Assembly: GCA_963920765.1 (NCBI GenBank) | Contig: OY987245.1 | Coordinates: 11,858,727-11,922,726 of the forward strand | DNA length: 64,000 bases | Direction: 5' to 3' | From: Ulota crispa | Lineage: Eukaryota > Streptophyta > Bryopsida > Orthotrichales > Orthotrichaceae | Part shown: positions 13,180-33,970 of the stretch, piece by piece | Numbering within the stretch: position 1 is the stretch's first letter | Layout of the letters: each line of letters starts with the position of its first letter | Notes under the pieces: generated by a model | Seen by the model: the letters and a program-made list of their open reading frames with translations, nothing else | What the model was told of the DNA's origin: nothing | The model's database searches: none | Made by a program: the position numbers and the translations under genes

Positions 13180-15444
13180 GATTTTTTCTATAATTATTCA
13201 TATTATTTCTCAAAAATAGTCTATACTAATCTTGTTCAATTATGCAAGATGGAAATGGAAAATTTGGAGACACAAGGGATGGACAAGTTCATGGTTTTCT
13301 CTTGCTTTTTTTGTGTGAAGGTATTTGGCATTCAACAAAGGAAAAAGGTTAAAGCATTGTTACCAAGACTATGGTTGGGGAAATTTTCTTGGCAAAGTAT
13401 GCCTAACACCTCAATTTCTAACTAGCAATCATAACACTAGTATAATTGAGTGAAATATATAGATGAAGTTGCCAAAACTCTCCCCAAGTTAGCACCATGT
13501 TTGCCAAATTTTGGACATTAGCTACTAATATTAGTAGAGTTTATGGATGAACATGCAAAATTTGTTGATTCTATCCAATTTTTCCTTACTTGCTTGCACT
13601 GCGAGGTGCGTGTCAATCTACGAGAAAAAAATACAAAAATAAACCCTAGACCTTGGTAATGAAACCATAAATGCCTTCTAGTCTTTTGGAGCCACATTCT
13701 TGGACACCTCCATTTGGTGGTTTTTTTAAATAATGGAAGTTAGTGAATTGCAATGGGGGTGGAGTAGTGTTATACTCATGTCTGTGAAACACAAAAAATT
13801 GGGAGACCACTCCCACTCCCACTCCTACTCCCACTCCTTGTAGAAGTGCAGAACAATATCTCTAAATGTAAAAGCTCCCAAATGTGACACTTACCTCCGA
13901 TGTTGTAGTCTAGAAGGTCTTTTGAGAATGTAATGGCATGTGCTTGTTAGGAAATGGGTATAGATTCAACCAAACTTGTTTTTGGAATTTTTTGAGATTG
14001 TATGAATAAATTATGAATTGTTGAAAGTAACTCCCTGGATTCACCTATTTTGGACACAAGACCCCTGAAAAAGCAACAACAACAATACCATGTCATGACA
14101 ACAAAAAGAGCATGTCACACCCAATCAAAATGTGCCACTTACACAATTCCTAATCCCTTGTGTCAACTTCTGTGTCTAATTTGGGTGCATTTGTGTCTTG
14201 TTTGGGTGCAAATCTGTCTATTGTAGGTTTAATTTTAGATGTTGGAAAATGGCTGGTGTTGCAATTGGGTGCTCCTACCTTAGAGCATCTCCACTGGTGA
14301 CTCCAACACGCTCAAAGTGAATGAAAAGTATTGAGGCCACTCTCCAAACCCTCTCAAGACACTTGGTCCTACCATGTCTAGCAAGGGCATTTCAAACCAT
14401 TGTTCATCATTATTGAGCCTAAGTTTAGTGGACTTTATCCCCTACTTTCCTTGATAAGTGGTCTACTACTTATTTATGGAGAGTGTTGGAGTGCAAGGCC
14501 ACCTTTTTGAAGAGCATGAGTGGAGATCTAGGGGCTTGAGGGCCAACCAAATTAGATGGAAAACTCTGAAAGAGTCTGAACCGGTGACACTATAAGAAAA
14601 ACTGTCCATGGTGACACTTCCAAATTGACTAAAATGTCCAGATTGACTAAAATTTGACAATAATATGTCCAAATTGATAGAAAAGTGTCCAAATCAGCAT
14701 GACCTAATTGACAGAAAATGTCCAAATTGACACTGCTCCCTTGTAGTGTGAAGATTCTCTTAAAACAATGTCTCTCAATCTGCGAGTGCATCTTGGTTAT
14801 TGACCAAATTGTAACCCAGAATGATGGTATTTTATCCAAATGATTCCCCAAGAAGTGGGGCAACACATCCTCCAACTCTCCAAATGAACAAACCAAAGTT
14901 TTTTTTTTTGGCTTTTTGGTGCAAGATTGCACCCAAAAAAAAGCTAGCTAAAAAGATTAAAAAAATTGCCAAAAAACTTGGATGATTTCTTCAGAAAGTT
15001 TCAATTTTATTTTAAAAATTGGATGAAAAACAAATTATAAACATATGTACTAATGTGATATTTAGTGGATGAATATTGAAATTTGGAGCACCACTATAAC
15101 ATTTTAAATAGCCACCTTCACACTTCTTAAAAAACCCTGGAACAAACTGCGACGAAACATCAAGGGTCGACACACCCAACCGGTCCCATCCCTCCCCCGG
15201 CCCGTCCCAGCGCGGAGTCTTCGTCATCCTCCTATTTTCCACTCCTGTTCACAAAATCTTCGAGGCTGTCCTCCACGTCCTCCTTCCACGTCCTATCGCC
15301 GTCGCCACTTCAACCTTCTCTCATAACCCTCCCCTCTCGTAACCAATTTGCTCGATCGATCTTCGTCGCACAGATTCCCGAGTAAGCTGAGTGTGTAGGA
15401 GCACCATCACAAGCCGATTGATTCTCGGTCCCCAGCCGGAAGCG

Positions 15445-17540
15445 ATGGCATATGTGGATCATACGTTCTCGATTCGGGACGACGTGAGTGGCGGCACTTT
15501 CATCGTGCACAACGGCCCTCCCGTGAAAGAAATTGCGCTCGCCGTCACGCTTCTCGCGCTCGGCACGCTCGGCATCGTCTTCGGCATCTTCATGTCGCTC
15601 TACAAAATCGGTGGCGATTCTGGTCACGGTGAGTTTCCCAGCACTCTTGATTCTTGATTTTACTGTTTTTGTATGTTTTACGTTGTGGTATGGATTTTCG
15701 GATTTGATCTAAGGCTTTTTTGGAGAAACACGTGGTATGTAACGGAATTTCATCTAATCGCGACACTTGTGCGTTGGTTCTTTTATTTAAACCGGCGAGG
15801 GTTTGTGAATGTTCTTGGTAGTCAAGTAAAGAGGATTTAAATGCACCGAAGATTAGGTGCGTCGGAACAAGCGTTCTCTAAACTGGCTAAATTTAGCAGG
15901 ATTGCTAACAATTTTTTCTCGTAGCTAAAAAAAATGTCTTTCCAGTGTTAAATTTGAAAATTCTAGCTTTTTAGCAGTGTTTTTAGCTACTTGTGCTAAA
16001 AGTGAAAATCATATTTGGGATAACTTGGAACACCTTATGCAATTACTCTGAGGATTTTTAAAGTCTTTTTAGTAGAATGCTTTAGGATTGACATATGAGT
16101 TCTGATCTTGAGATGGCGCACATTTTTGAAAATCAATGTGTACTTATTTTGCAAGTTTATTAAGCCAGGGTGGGGATTTGTGAATTTTCTTGGTAGTCAA
16201 TTAAAGAGGATTTAAATGTATCAAAGATTAGGTGCGTTGGAATACCTTATGCAATTACTCTGAGGATTTTAAAAATCTTTTTAGTAGATGGTTTAGAATT
16301 GACACACGAGTTCTGATCTTGAGATGGCGCGCATTTTCGGAAATCAATGTGTGCCTATTTTGCAAGATTTGTAGAGTTTAGTAATTTAGTAGGTGTCGCG
16401 AGTAGGGGCGGTCATTTCAGACGGATTTTCTTTAATGCGTTTCTGTTGAATTTCTTGCTGTATATGAGAGGTTGAATTAGGTAGGATGTGTTCAATAGTC
16501 TGCAATGTGGTAAAGCTTTCGTATTAACAAGTTAAGGTTATATAAAAGTGTTTACATTTTAGCCTTTAGAAGTTGTTTTTCTTTATTCAAAGTGCGAGAC
16601 CTGTCTTTGATGATTGAGGCTTGCAATGTACGTATATGAATTGATCTCGAGGTTTTGTTGCCCTGTTGGCGATTTGGACAATCACTGTATTTTCATTTTT
16701 TTCATGGGGGATGGATGTTTTAGTGTGTTCGTGTAATCCATGTTAGTTTAAATCAATTGATTTACATCCGACTTTGTATTGATGAAGCGTCTACCGTCAG
16801 ATGAAATTGCATTACATACATGTGTGTTGGACATATGAGATAGATATCCTTTTTACATATGCATTGTACAAATATCATGTGGTCGGTAATTTAACATCAA
16901 CTTAGTAGTGTACACCTGGAAATCAATTGCGTGCTCAGGTCTTCCTTTATTTTACGATATGCCTGTTCACGGTTCTTTGTATAACCTGGCTGTGGGATTT
17001 GTTGCATTCATTTCTTCATGTACTGTATTATTCAAGTTATATTCCTGGTCAACGATAATTTAAAAAAGAGTAGGCTTTACGTATAAGGTCTTCACATAGT
17101 GAGAATATATCTTCAGCTTTTGGAGGTGTTTAAACTCAGAGTGTAATTGGACACCACTAATTCCTCCCCGACAGTAGCTGCATGAATGGTGTAGTGAGGT
17201 GTAGTAGATCAATCCATTACAATTGTATCATGTTTGGTTGCGGTGGGTCTAGGTTTGAAGGTTTTTGTTCTTACTCGTGTTCTCTTCGAATTATACATGT
17301 CCTTATCTGTTGTATCGTTGCTCGTTGTTTGAATATATTCCACCTTCTTTTTGGATACAAAATTGTAATTTACCTGACACAATTCTAATTTTGTGTTCCT
17401 TTGTGTTCTGTATGGCAGGCATCGCTTTTGCTATTCTTGGAACACTTCTGTTTATGCCCGGGTTCTACTATACTAGGATTGCGTACTATGCTTACAAGGG
17501 TTACAAAGGGTTCTCTTTTTCTAATATCCCTGCCGTCTGA
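15445..17540 (+). CDS. TMEM230-like membrane protein
   Basis: Two exons, 15445-15628 and 17419-17540, join at a Gly codon (GT-AG, phase 1) to give 101 residues. The N-terminal half carries [19 protein letters not shown]. Two hydrophobic segments follow, at about residues 28-50 and 62-86, with [15 protein letters not shown] and the C-terminal [14 protein letters not shown] typical of the TMEM230/TMEM134 (DUF872) family. In animals TMEM230 acts in endosomal and synaptic vesicle trafficking; plant members are conserved but little studied, so a trafficking role is inference. The length fits the family. The start is the only ATG ahead of the conserved domain. The 1.79-kb intron contains a local duplication and a small inserted element. 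Identity is firm, function less so. Confidence 0.9.
15800..16385. repeat. Intronic tandem duplication interrupted by a small element
   Basis: The stretch beginning TTCTTGGTAGTCAA at about 15812 recurs at about 16187. Downstream landmarks follow in both copies: AGGATTTAAATG, GATTAGGTGCGT, CCTTATGCAATTACTCTGAG and GAGTTCTGATCTTGAGATGG. The first copy is split by about 155 bp of unrelated sequence (15869-16023) and the second is continuous. The duplication lies inside the TMEM230-like intron. Confidence 0.8.
15869..16023 (+). mobile_element. Small dispersed element, copy 2, with apparent target duplication
   Basis: This insert interrupts one of two intronic repeats. It is bordered on the left by CGGAACA and on the right by TGGAACA, while the uninterrupted sister copy has the motif once. 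That pattern suggests a target-site duplication of about 7-8 bp, as in hAT-type elements. The body is an inverted copy of 45-211. No clear long terminal inverted repeat and no coding capacity. Confidence 0.65.
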
Positions 17541-18750
17541 AAAGAATTCGAATTTTGCTCATCTCTTCCAGTAGTTAGAAGCTGTTTGGGCACTGTGGGT
17601 CCGATGGAGTGTTCTGAGAATCCATAGCAGCAGCGCAACTGTACAGCAAGATGTATATAGTACAATGCCTTTCGGCACAGTTTATTTACAATGATTTTTG
17701 GATTGGCTTTTTGAGTGATAAAGTCTTGCATGCGGAGTCCAAGAATGAGGAACCATGATACTGCTTGCTGCATCCTTCCCACGTTCGAGGTTTTCCATAA
17801 AAATGAAGGTGCGAAGCCTTAAGCTCTCAAATCGGTTGTCAATTTTCATGCTATCCTCTTCTACAATTCTTTTCATATTCTTGGAGTAGAATTAATGGGC
17901 TGAAGACTTGTGATAATGGGCTCCATGCGCAGTTCTATTTGATTCACTTTGCCTTCCCTTATTGACCTTTTCACGAAGTAATGGAACATGAAGTCCTGTA
18001 TCTGTTTGATGATTCCCTATTGTTTTCTTTAATCGTGGTAGTTTTGGTTTGAATTTGTTGTTCCAGTTACTCATTGTTGATTGTTTAAGCTCAGTTGGGG
18101 CGTCATCAGGTAGTAGTTAGCTCAGCCCTTGTTTTATTTAGTAGTAAATGTTTTTTGTTACTTAGCTACAAAACTGTGTAGCCCGTTTTACACTTGATAT
18201 CCACTGAGTTAGGATTTGAGCCAGGATCACTTCCTAAATGCAGTATATCCGGAGATTGCCAGTTGCTCCCCGACGCGATCAGATTTAACCCGCAAATTTC
18301 TGTGCTTATTTGCAAGACCTCCCAATTTCATTTGTTAAATTGCCCTCAACATAGATTTGTTTTAGGGTGAGAAGAAGAGGGTTATAATCCAGAATGACGT
18401 ATTGATGAAGTATACGCCGAACCGTGTTAGAGTAGGCTCCAGATTTTAGTTCTCTAATATAATCTCATTAGAAGAAATACGGGTCCTTTTATGAACTTGT
18501 TTCTAGAAGGATATTACAGAGTCCTTTGTTGTTTCAGAATCGAGGGTATGGTCTCACTTCTTTTCTGAGAAGTGTTTTAGCGAGGTATTACAAGGTGTTC
18601 TTGGTTTCTTCGATTGTCTTTTGGCTTCCATGATTAAGCTGAACTTATTCTGCTGATAATGGATGGTTTTCATCCCAATATGGAAAGAGTTTCTTTGGTG
18701 TGTGTGGAGCCGATACAGTGGTGTGGCTGATGTGGCAAAGTGCCCATAGA

Positions 18751-19062
18751 ATTATGGGAAAACCTCATGGATACCTCTGAAGTTTACAATATTTTCATAG
18801 ATGCCCCTGCTTTTTCCAGAAATACCCTTGGACCGAAAAATATATGAGTTTGTTTTGTTGTGCATGTCACTTCCCTTCTTTCTTTGTGCGCACACGTAAC
18901 AAGAAAGTACTGTGTGCACAAAGGAAGAAGGGAAGTGACATGCACAACAAAACAAACTCCTAATTTTTTTGATCCAAGGGTATTTGTGACATTTTTGAAA
19001 AAGCAGGGCATCTATAAAAATATTGCAAACTTCAAGAGTATCCATGAAATTTTCCCTAAAAT
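18751..19062. mobile_element. Near-perfect hairpin MITE, AGGGAAAA-ended family, copy 2
   Basis: Almost the whole element is two long inverted arms around a short centre near 18890. The left arm runs GGGAAAACCTCATGGATACC through TTGTTGTGCATGTCACTTCC; the right arm is its complement and ends TTTTCCCTAAAAT. The mirrored open frames on both strands come from this symmetry. It shares internal words with 38521-39573 and its ends with 4862-5178. Confidence 0.85.
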
Positions 19063-19315
19063 TTAATTATACTCCCAAAAGTTGCATAAGCTAGCATGCA
19101 ATGCAACCCTTATGGAAATCTAGCAACCCTTATGAAGTCAAGAAAGGTTATCCCAAAGGCTGCAAAAGCTAACATATAATGTAGCCCTTGTGGAAATATA
19201 TGAGGTCAAAAGGGGCTAACACCTAACACAACATGCTAGCACCAAGTTTGACTTTATCCTTAACACAAGGGGATTAATAGTGCAAGTTTGGCATCAAGGG
19301 CCACTAGCTTGATCT

Positions 19316-19681
19316 TTAACCCTTAAATGTCCGGTGGGTGGCTGTGGCCACACTATAGTTTCAACAATGTTTTGATTGATGGGCACTAATAGTATTACTT
19401 CTAAAAGTTTCAAATGTCAATTATAGTGCATGCTGACCTCATGAAAATTGCAATAAGGGTAGCTTGGGACCTAACATCATGATTTTGAATTTTCTCACAA
19501 TTTGAGTTACCTAAAAATTTATGAGTATATTTGATAAGATTGTTATTTGCCTTCTGTGATGGATCATGTGTTTACGGTCACTTTGGAAAAAGAAGATGAA
19601 AAACGACTTTTTTTTTGTTGTACAAAATGCTTTTTTAGGGCCAAAGGATAGAAAACATCCTTATGGACATTTAGGGGTTAA
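19316..19681 (+). mobile_element. TTAA-terminated element, 366-bp family, copy 1
   Basis: The left end TTAACCCTTAAATGTCC pairs with the right end GGACATTTAGGGGTTAA as a 17-bp inverted repeat with one mismatch, bounded by TTAA. An inverted relative lies at 22770-23131, sharing the word TAGGTCCCAAGCT (complement) and the block around TGATCCATCA. TTAA boundaries followed by CCC are the signature of piggyBac-type elements; no transposase is present, so this would be a non-autonomous derivative. Confidence 0.75.
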
Positions 19682-19811
19682 CACAAGGGTGAGGGCACTT
19701 CAAGGAGTTTCAAGAAAGACTCCTATTTTTTTCCTTTTCTTCCTCAAATAGGTCTAATTGTCACCATGATGCTATTGACCACACCATTGTACTTCACTTA
19801 TTTTACATCAC

Positions 19812-20045
19812 TTAACCTGTAAACGTGTGACTGTGCCACTCTGACTAGTAGAATACAAGATGTTTTTCTTGTATTTGGATTAGATTCAAACCTATACTAC
19901 AATTGAAATCAACAAAGAAGTTGGAGAATAGATCAAACCAATTCTAGTGATCTACTTGAGATCCCAAATTAGAACTTCCAATTGGTAGCAAATACTAATT
20001 ATATAGCAATGTATATACTATGCCTTATGGGCATTTAAAGGTTAA
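19812..20045 (+). mobile_element. TTAA-terminated element, about 240-bp family, copy 1
   Basis: Bounded by TTAACCTGTAAACG on the left and GCATTTAAAGGTTAA on the right. The interior aligns by eye, same orientation, with 22525-22773: TTTTTCTTGTATTT, AAGAAGTT, GTAGATCAA-like and ACATACTATG-like words occur in the same order. Divergence is substantial. No coding capacity. Confidence 0.6.
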
Positions 20046-20269
20046 CGTGCGCAAGAACTAGTTGCAAAATACCGCTTCAAAACTCTCTTTTGACCTGAAT
20101 TCCAATTATGTGTGTTGATACAATGTTCATCATTATTTTTCTTCTTGTCACAATTGTCTTATTGACACACGTCCTATGTGGCGCGGGCATTGAAGCTGCT
20201 CTGCTAAAAACCCTTGTCACAAGAAAAAAACCAACACATTCGGAGACAGTCACGTTTTTCTTTGCATTG

Positions 20270-20526
20270 CAGTAGAACTCCTCTAAACTGATATGATTGG
20301 GACCCCAAGAACTAGATTAGTATAAGTAAGTTATTAGTTATTTTTGTGGAAGTGTAAGTGAAGTGACCTTGAGATTAGTGCCTGGATAGCACCAAGGAGC
20401 ATTACTATTGTTGAATTGATTGCTTTGGTTTATGACTGACGTATGGTGTGACATTGAGATTTGTGTTGTATATTAAATTATAGAGGATATTAATTTAGAG
20501 AATATCGGTTTAGAGGAGTTCTACTG
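20270..20526. mobile_element. Pogo/mariner-like MITE
   Basis: The terminal inverted repeat is about 24 bp. The left end begins CAGTAGAACTCCTCTAAACT and the right end is the complement of CAGTAGAACTCCTCTAAACC. The CAGTAGAA start is typical of pogo-type Tc1/mariner relatives, whose target duplication is TA; here TA is seen only on the right flank. At 257 bp it is non-coding. Confidence 0.7.
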
Positions 20527-21429
20527 TATTGAGTTACCGTACAAGGTACATGGGGGTTTGTATGTTCACAAAAGCGAAGTTCCAACAGATCTAACAAAAA
20601 GAGGTTTATCAATGACCCATTGAGCCTTAATCCTTTAAAGACCACTAAACCATATTTTGGTTTGAGAGAGTAGTTTTTGGCCAATTCAGTAAAATTGCTC
20701 AACAATTTGGAAAATGATCTTGAAGAACGCTTGTGATCACAAGAATCTTGCATCCAACCCAAAAAACAACAATGGAATTACATATGGGAGTTGATAAATA
20801 ATGGTGTTTATACATCATGGCCTCAAAATACATATCCATATTTGGTCAAAAATGGATCAAAGTAACAACACAATATATCAAACATCCAAGAAGAATGCCA
20901 CATTTCAATTGTGCAATCTTAAAAAAATTCAAATTGCTTAAGGAATATGCTTGTATCGTTTCTCTATACGGTAGTAGTATAATTGTAGTATTTGAAAACC
21001 CATTGAAATGATGCTATCATTTTATTTTTAAAATATGTATAACCTACATTTAAGGCCAATTCTTGATTGCTTTCACTGATCGGATTTTCCCTAACAATTA
21101 TAAAATTTCTTGTAGAACTGTTTTAGGGTAGCAAAGAAAATGGGATTTTTGACCCTTTTTGTCCACTTAGCTACACCTTGTGATTGCTATTTTTGTCTAT
21201 TTTGTGTGAAACTAGTCTTGTTGGAAAGGTGGGAAACCTTGCTCTCTAGAAATGTAAGGCTCTTTTGAATCAAAGCTTGCATGAGGTGTTAACATTCAAA
21301 ACCACACATGCATGAAAAACTAGAGATTTTCCGTATATGGTTCACTCAATCATTATAATATTTCACCTCCAACGGTAGATCTAGCTGAAATTTTGATACA
21401 TTACAACAAACAAGGTGTCCTTCACATTT

Positions 21430-21634
21430 CACTAGAAGAAAAACAAGGATAAACGACTAGGTCACTAGAATTGCCTTGCAACTGCACAACAACTCCATAA
21501 CATTTGCACAACTACAATCTAGTTGTGCAATTGTTGTGCAATTGTTGTACAGTTGTTTGTGCACTTGCAAGGCAGTTCTAGTGACCTAGTCGCTGTGATT
21601 TGTGGAGTTGTTTATCCTTGTTTTTCTTGTAATG
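21430..21634. mobile_element. CACTA-type MITE with 3-bp target duplication
   Basis: The left end CACTAGAAGAAAAACAAGGA is matched at the right by the complement of CATTACAAGAAAAACAAGGA. The arms continue inward through GACTAGGTCACTAGAA and TTGCACAACA words, so nearly the whole 205 bp can fold. The bases TTT occur immediately outside both ends (21427-21429 and 21635-21637), which fits the 3-bp target duplication of the CACTA (CMC) superfamily. No coding capacity. Confidence 0.82.
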
Positions 21635-21737
21635 TTTGTACAGTTGGATTATTCAAATTAGGTCCATAAAATTCCAAATACACATCTAATTTTATTGCCC
21701 CTGTTTCTAGTGGATTTTGGGAAAATGTGGGTGGTCT

Positions 21738-22520
21738 TTAACCCCTGAGTGCCCAGCGCTCGAACCAGAAAACACTGCAAAAATGCACATGGTTGCAGTC
21801 GCGGGCCTACAAAAAGTGGAGGAAGAGGATCGAATGAATTTTACCGCTGAAAGTGAGAGGCAGCTTGGGTAGCCGGCTTATGGGAAAATCTTGGAAGCTT
21901 TCACCGTCTAGTTTAAGATCTTATGGTGGTCAAATCAGGGTTGACTGCTAAAAAAACACCCGGAGTAGCTTGGTCATGACTTTTGAAATTCACAGAAGTT
22001 GCAAGAAGTGTCTGTTTGCAAAAAGAAAAATAGTGGTAGAAGGGTGACATGAGTGGTGATGGATGCACAAATCGGCGAATGTATGGATGCAATTTTGAAA
22101 TCACACCAGGGCTCAGAAGGTTGAGAAGAACTTGCAGCAGGCGTAGGGTTACCGGGAGGTGCAGGCTTCGTCACAGCTGCTACACAAAGACAGAGCTAAA
22201 GTGGCGGTCCGGAGCGGTCAGCAATTTCTTGCACCAAAGCGCCCAACCTCTAGTCACCGCCTGCAGCCAGTACTCCCGGTAGCTTAGGAAAGCACAATTC
22301 TCCAGAAATGCAAAAACCGCAGTTTCACTCTCCATACTAATGGTGACCCCACCAAAGTTTGATTCCAAAATGAAAATCAGCAACAACCTTCTATTACTAG
22401 AAAACCCCTGCCTATACTTTGTACAAAAAATCAATGCAGTGCAATCTCAACCAAGCCGGAATTTCCGATTTTCAGATCCGGAGCGGCCACATTGTGTCCT
22501 GCGGGGTGCTCAGGAGTTAA
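21738..22520. mobile_element. TTAA-terminated element, 783 bp
   Basis: Left end TTAACCCCTGAGTGCCC; right end is the complement of TTAACTCCTGAGCACCC, both bounded by TTAA. It contains several short open frames but none resembles a transposase. It is the first of three TTAA elements lying end to end (21738-23131). Confidence 0.65.
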
Positions 22521-22524
22521 GGGT

Positions 22525-22773
22525 TTAACCCTTAATCCTTGAACGACCGAGCAACCCTTTGCGACCAATACAATACGGAGTATTTTTCTTGTATTTAGAG
22601 TGCATGCACACCTTTATTACATTTGCAATCAAAAAAGAAGTTAGAATGTAGATCAATGTTGTTCTAGTGAGATAGTCAAGATCCCACATTAAAATTCTTT
22701 GTTCATAGCAAATGTCAATTATACAGCAGCGTACATACTATGTATTATAGTAACTCGGTCCTTTAAGAGTTAA
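22525..22773 (+). mobile_element. TTAA-terminated element, about 240-bp family, copy 2
   Basis: Begins TTAACCCTTAATCCTTGAA and ends GGTCCTTTAAGAGTTAA, with an imperfect terminal inverted repeat. It aligns with 19812-20045 in the same orientation. Its right-hand TTAA is shared with the next element. Confidence 0.6.
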
Positions 22774-23131
22774 ACGCGGAGGAGGATGGTTTTTGTCCTC
22801 TAGCTCCAAAAAAAGAATTTGCACTACAAAAAAAATCCATTTTTCATATGCTTTTTTTCCAGAAGTGATTGTAAACACATGATCCATCATGGAATGCAAA
22901 AATTTATCTCATTAGATGCACTCATATTTTAAGGGAACCCGATTTGTGAGAAGATTCAAAGACACCATGTTAGGTCCCAAGCTGCCCATCTTGCAATTTT
23001 CAAGAGGACACCACGCACTGTTGACTTTTGCAACTTCAAGAAACAATTTGATAGAGTGTACACTTGCTGTTATTGTAGAGAGAACTATAGCTGGGTTGGC
23101 CACAGTGACCAGCCCGGCATTGAAGGGTTAA
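22770..23131 (-). mobile_element. TTAA-terminated element, 366-bp family, copy 2
   Basis: An inverted copy of 19316-19681. Matching landmarks are GAGGATGGTTTTTGTCC, a TTGCACTACAAAAAA block, CATGATCCATCATGG, ATGTTAGGTCCCAAGCTGCC and the end TTGAAGGGTTAA. It adjoins 22525-22773, sharing TTAA. Confidence 0.7.
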
Positions 23132-23983
23132 ATGACTTTTCAAGAGCTAAACCATTGAGGCTAAGGTAGTGCACTTGTAAACTGTTCATCTAGCGGTTGA
23201 AACTGAATTTTGGGGAGGTGAAACTTTTTGAATTAATTTTCAATAAATTTTCCTTGAAAAACAAGAGGAATTGGCATCTATCCCAAGTGTTTTTGTATTT
23301 TATGGAACTTTGTGGAATTAGTTATGAAATTTTGAAATAGAAAGGTCATAAGTGCTCTAAAACCACCCACCTCTCAAATGTTTATCTCATGTACATTATT
23401 GAAAGACTATGAATAAAACATGTACCAAGGTACATTTGGAGAGGTAAGCGGTTTTAGAGCATGAGCGGAATATGAGCAGACTACCTTACTCTGAGAACAT
23501 ATCTTGATCTGAATGAAAAAACTCCACTTTAACGTATCAATGTAGAGTGCCTCGTTGAAGATGCCCTTCCTCGGTACAAACACCCGGCAACATCGCGAAT
23601 TGACCTCACCCTTCGCCATCACCTGCCGGCAAGCTCCGACGAAGACCCACAAAAGCACGTGCTCCACAGTCCACTCCAATCCTGCCTCCCAGATTCTCAC
23701 ACCCTCCGAATCTCATACCGCACTTTTCTTCCTCTTCTTCCATCGAATCCAACCCCCAAGCAAACACCAGATCCCCACCTCAAGAATCTCAGTTCTCATC
23801 GCATGAACAAAAAAATCCTTCCTTGGGCTTCACGTCTTGCTCCCAAATCTCCAAAACCTGTTCATTTCCACTGCAACATCTGCTCTTGTACTCGCAAACC
23901 GGCAACTTTCGACTCAGGAATCGCCATAGCCAGCGCCATAGCCGTCATAGCCAGAGGCAGTGGCAGAGTGTGCGAGCATGACC

Positions 23984-33970
<9,987 letters not shown>

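Larger units (their letters stand above)
3231..15444. other. Long AT-rich spacer
   Basis: About 12 kb between the EDR2-like and TMEM230-like genes. I see no frame with recognisable protein domains on either strand and no reverse transcriptase or transposase motif. A GC-richer island at about 4560-4850 has a 63-codon minus-strand frame that I cannot assign. Inverted-repeat elements near 4.9-5.2 kb and 6.7-7.4 kb, a microsatellite near 13 kb and a short CACTCC-type run at about 13807-13842 are the visible structures; the first three have their own entries. From 9.0 to 12.9 kb I see nothing beyond AT-rich sequence. Confidence 0.5.
17541..23983. other. Spacer dominated by non-autonomous transposons
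   Basis: From 17541 to about 18750 I see only the 3' flank of the TMEM230-like gene and no further gene. From 18.75 to 23.1 kb most of the sequence is short inverted-repeat elements, listed separately. From about 23540 the composition becomes GC-richer; that part is the likely promoter and 5' UTR of the kinase gene starting at 23984. The open frames at 23555-23806 and 23659-24141 overlap this leader and resemble no known protein. Confidence 0.55.

Noticed and set aside
12874..13425. 183-codon Tyr/Ile/Cys-rich frame
   Set aside because: Its middle is the TA/TG microsatellite and neither flank resembles a protein.
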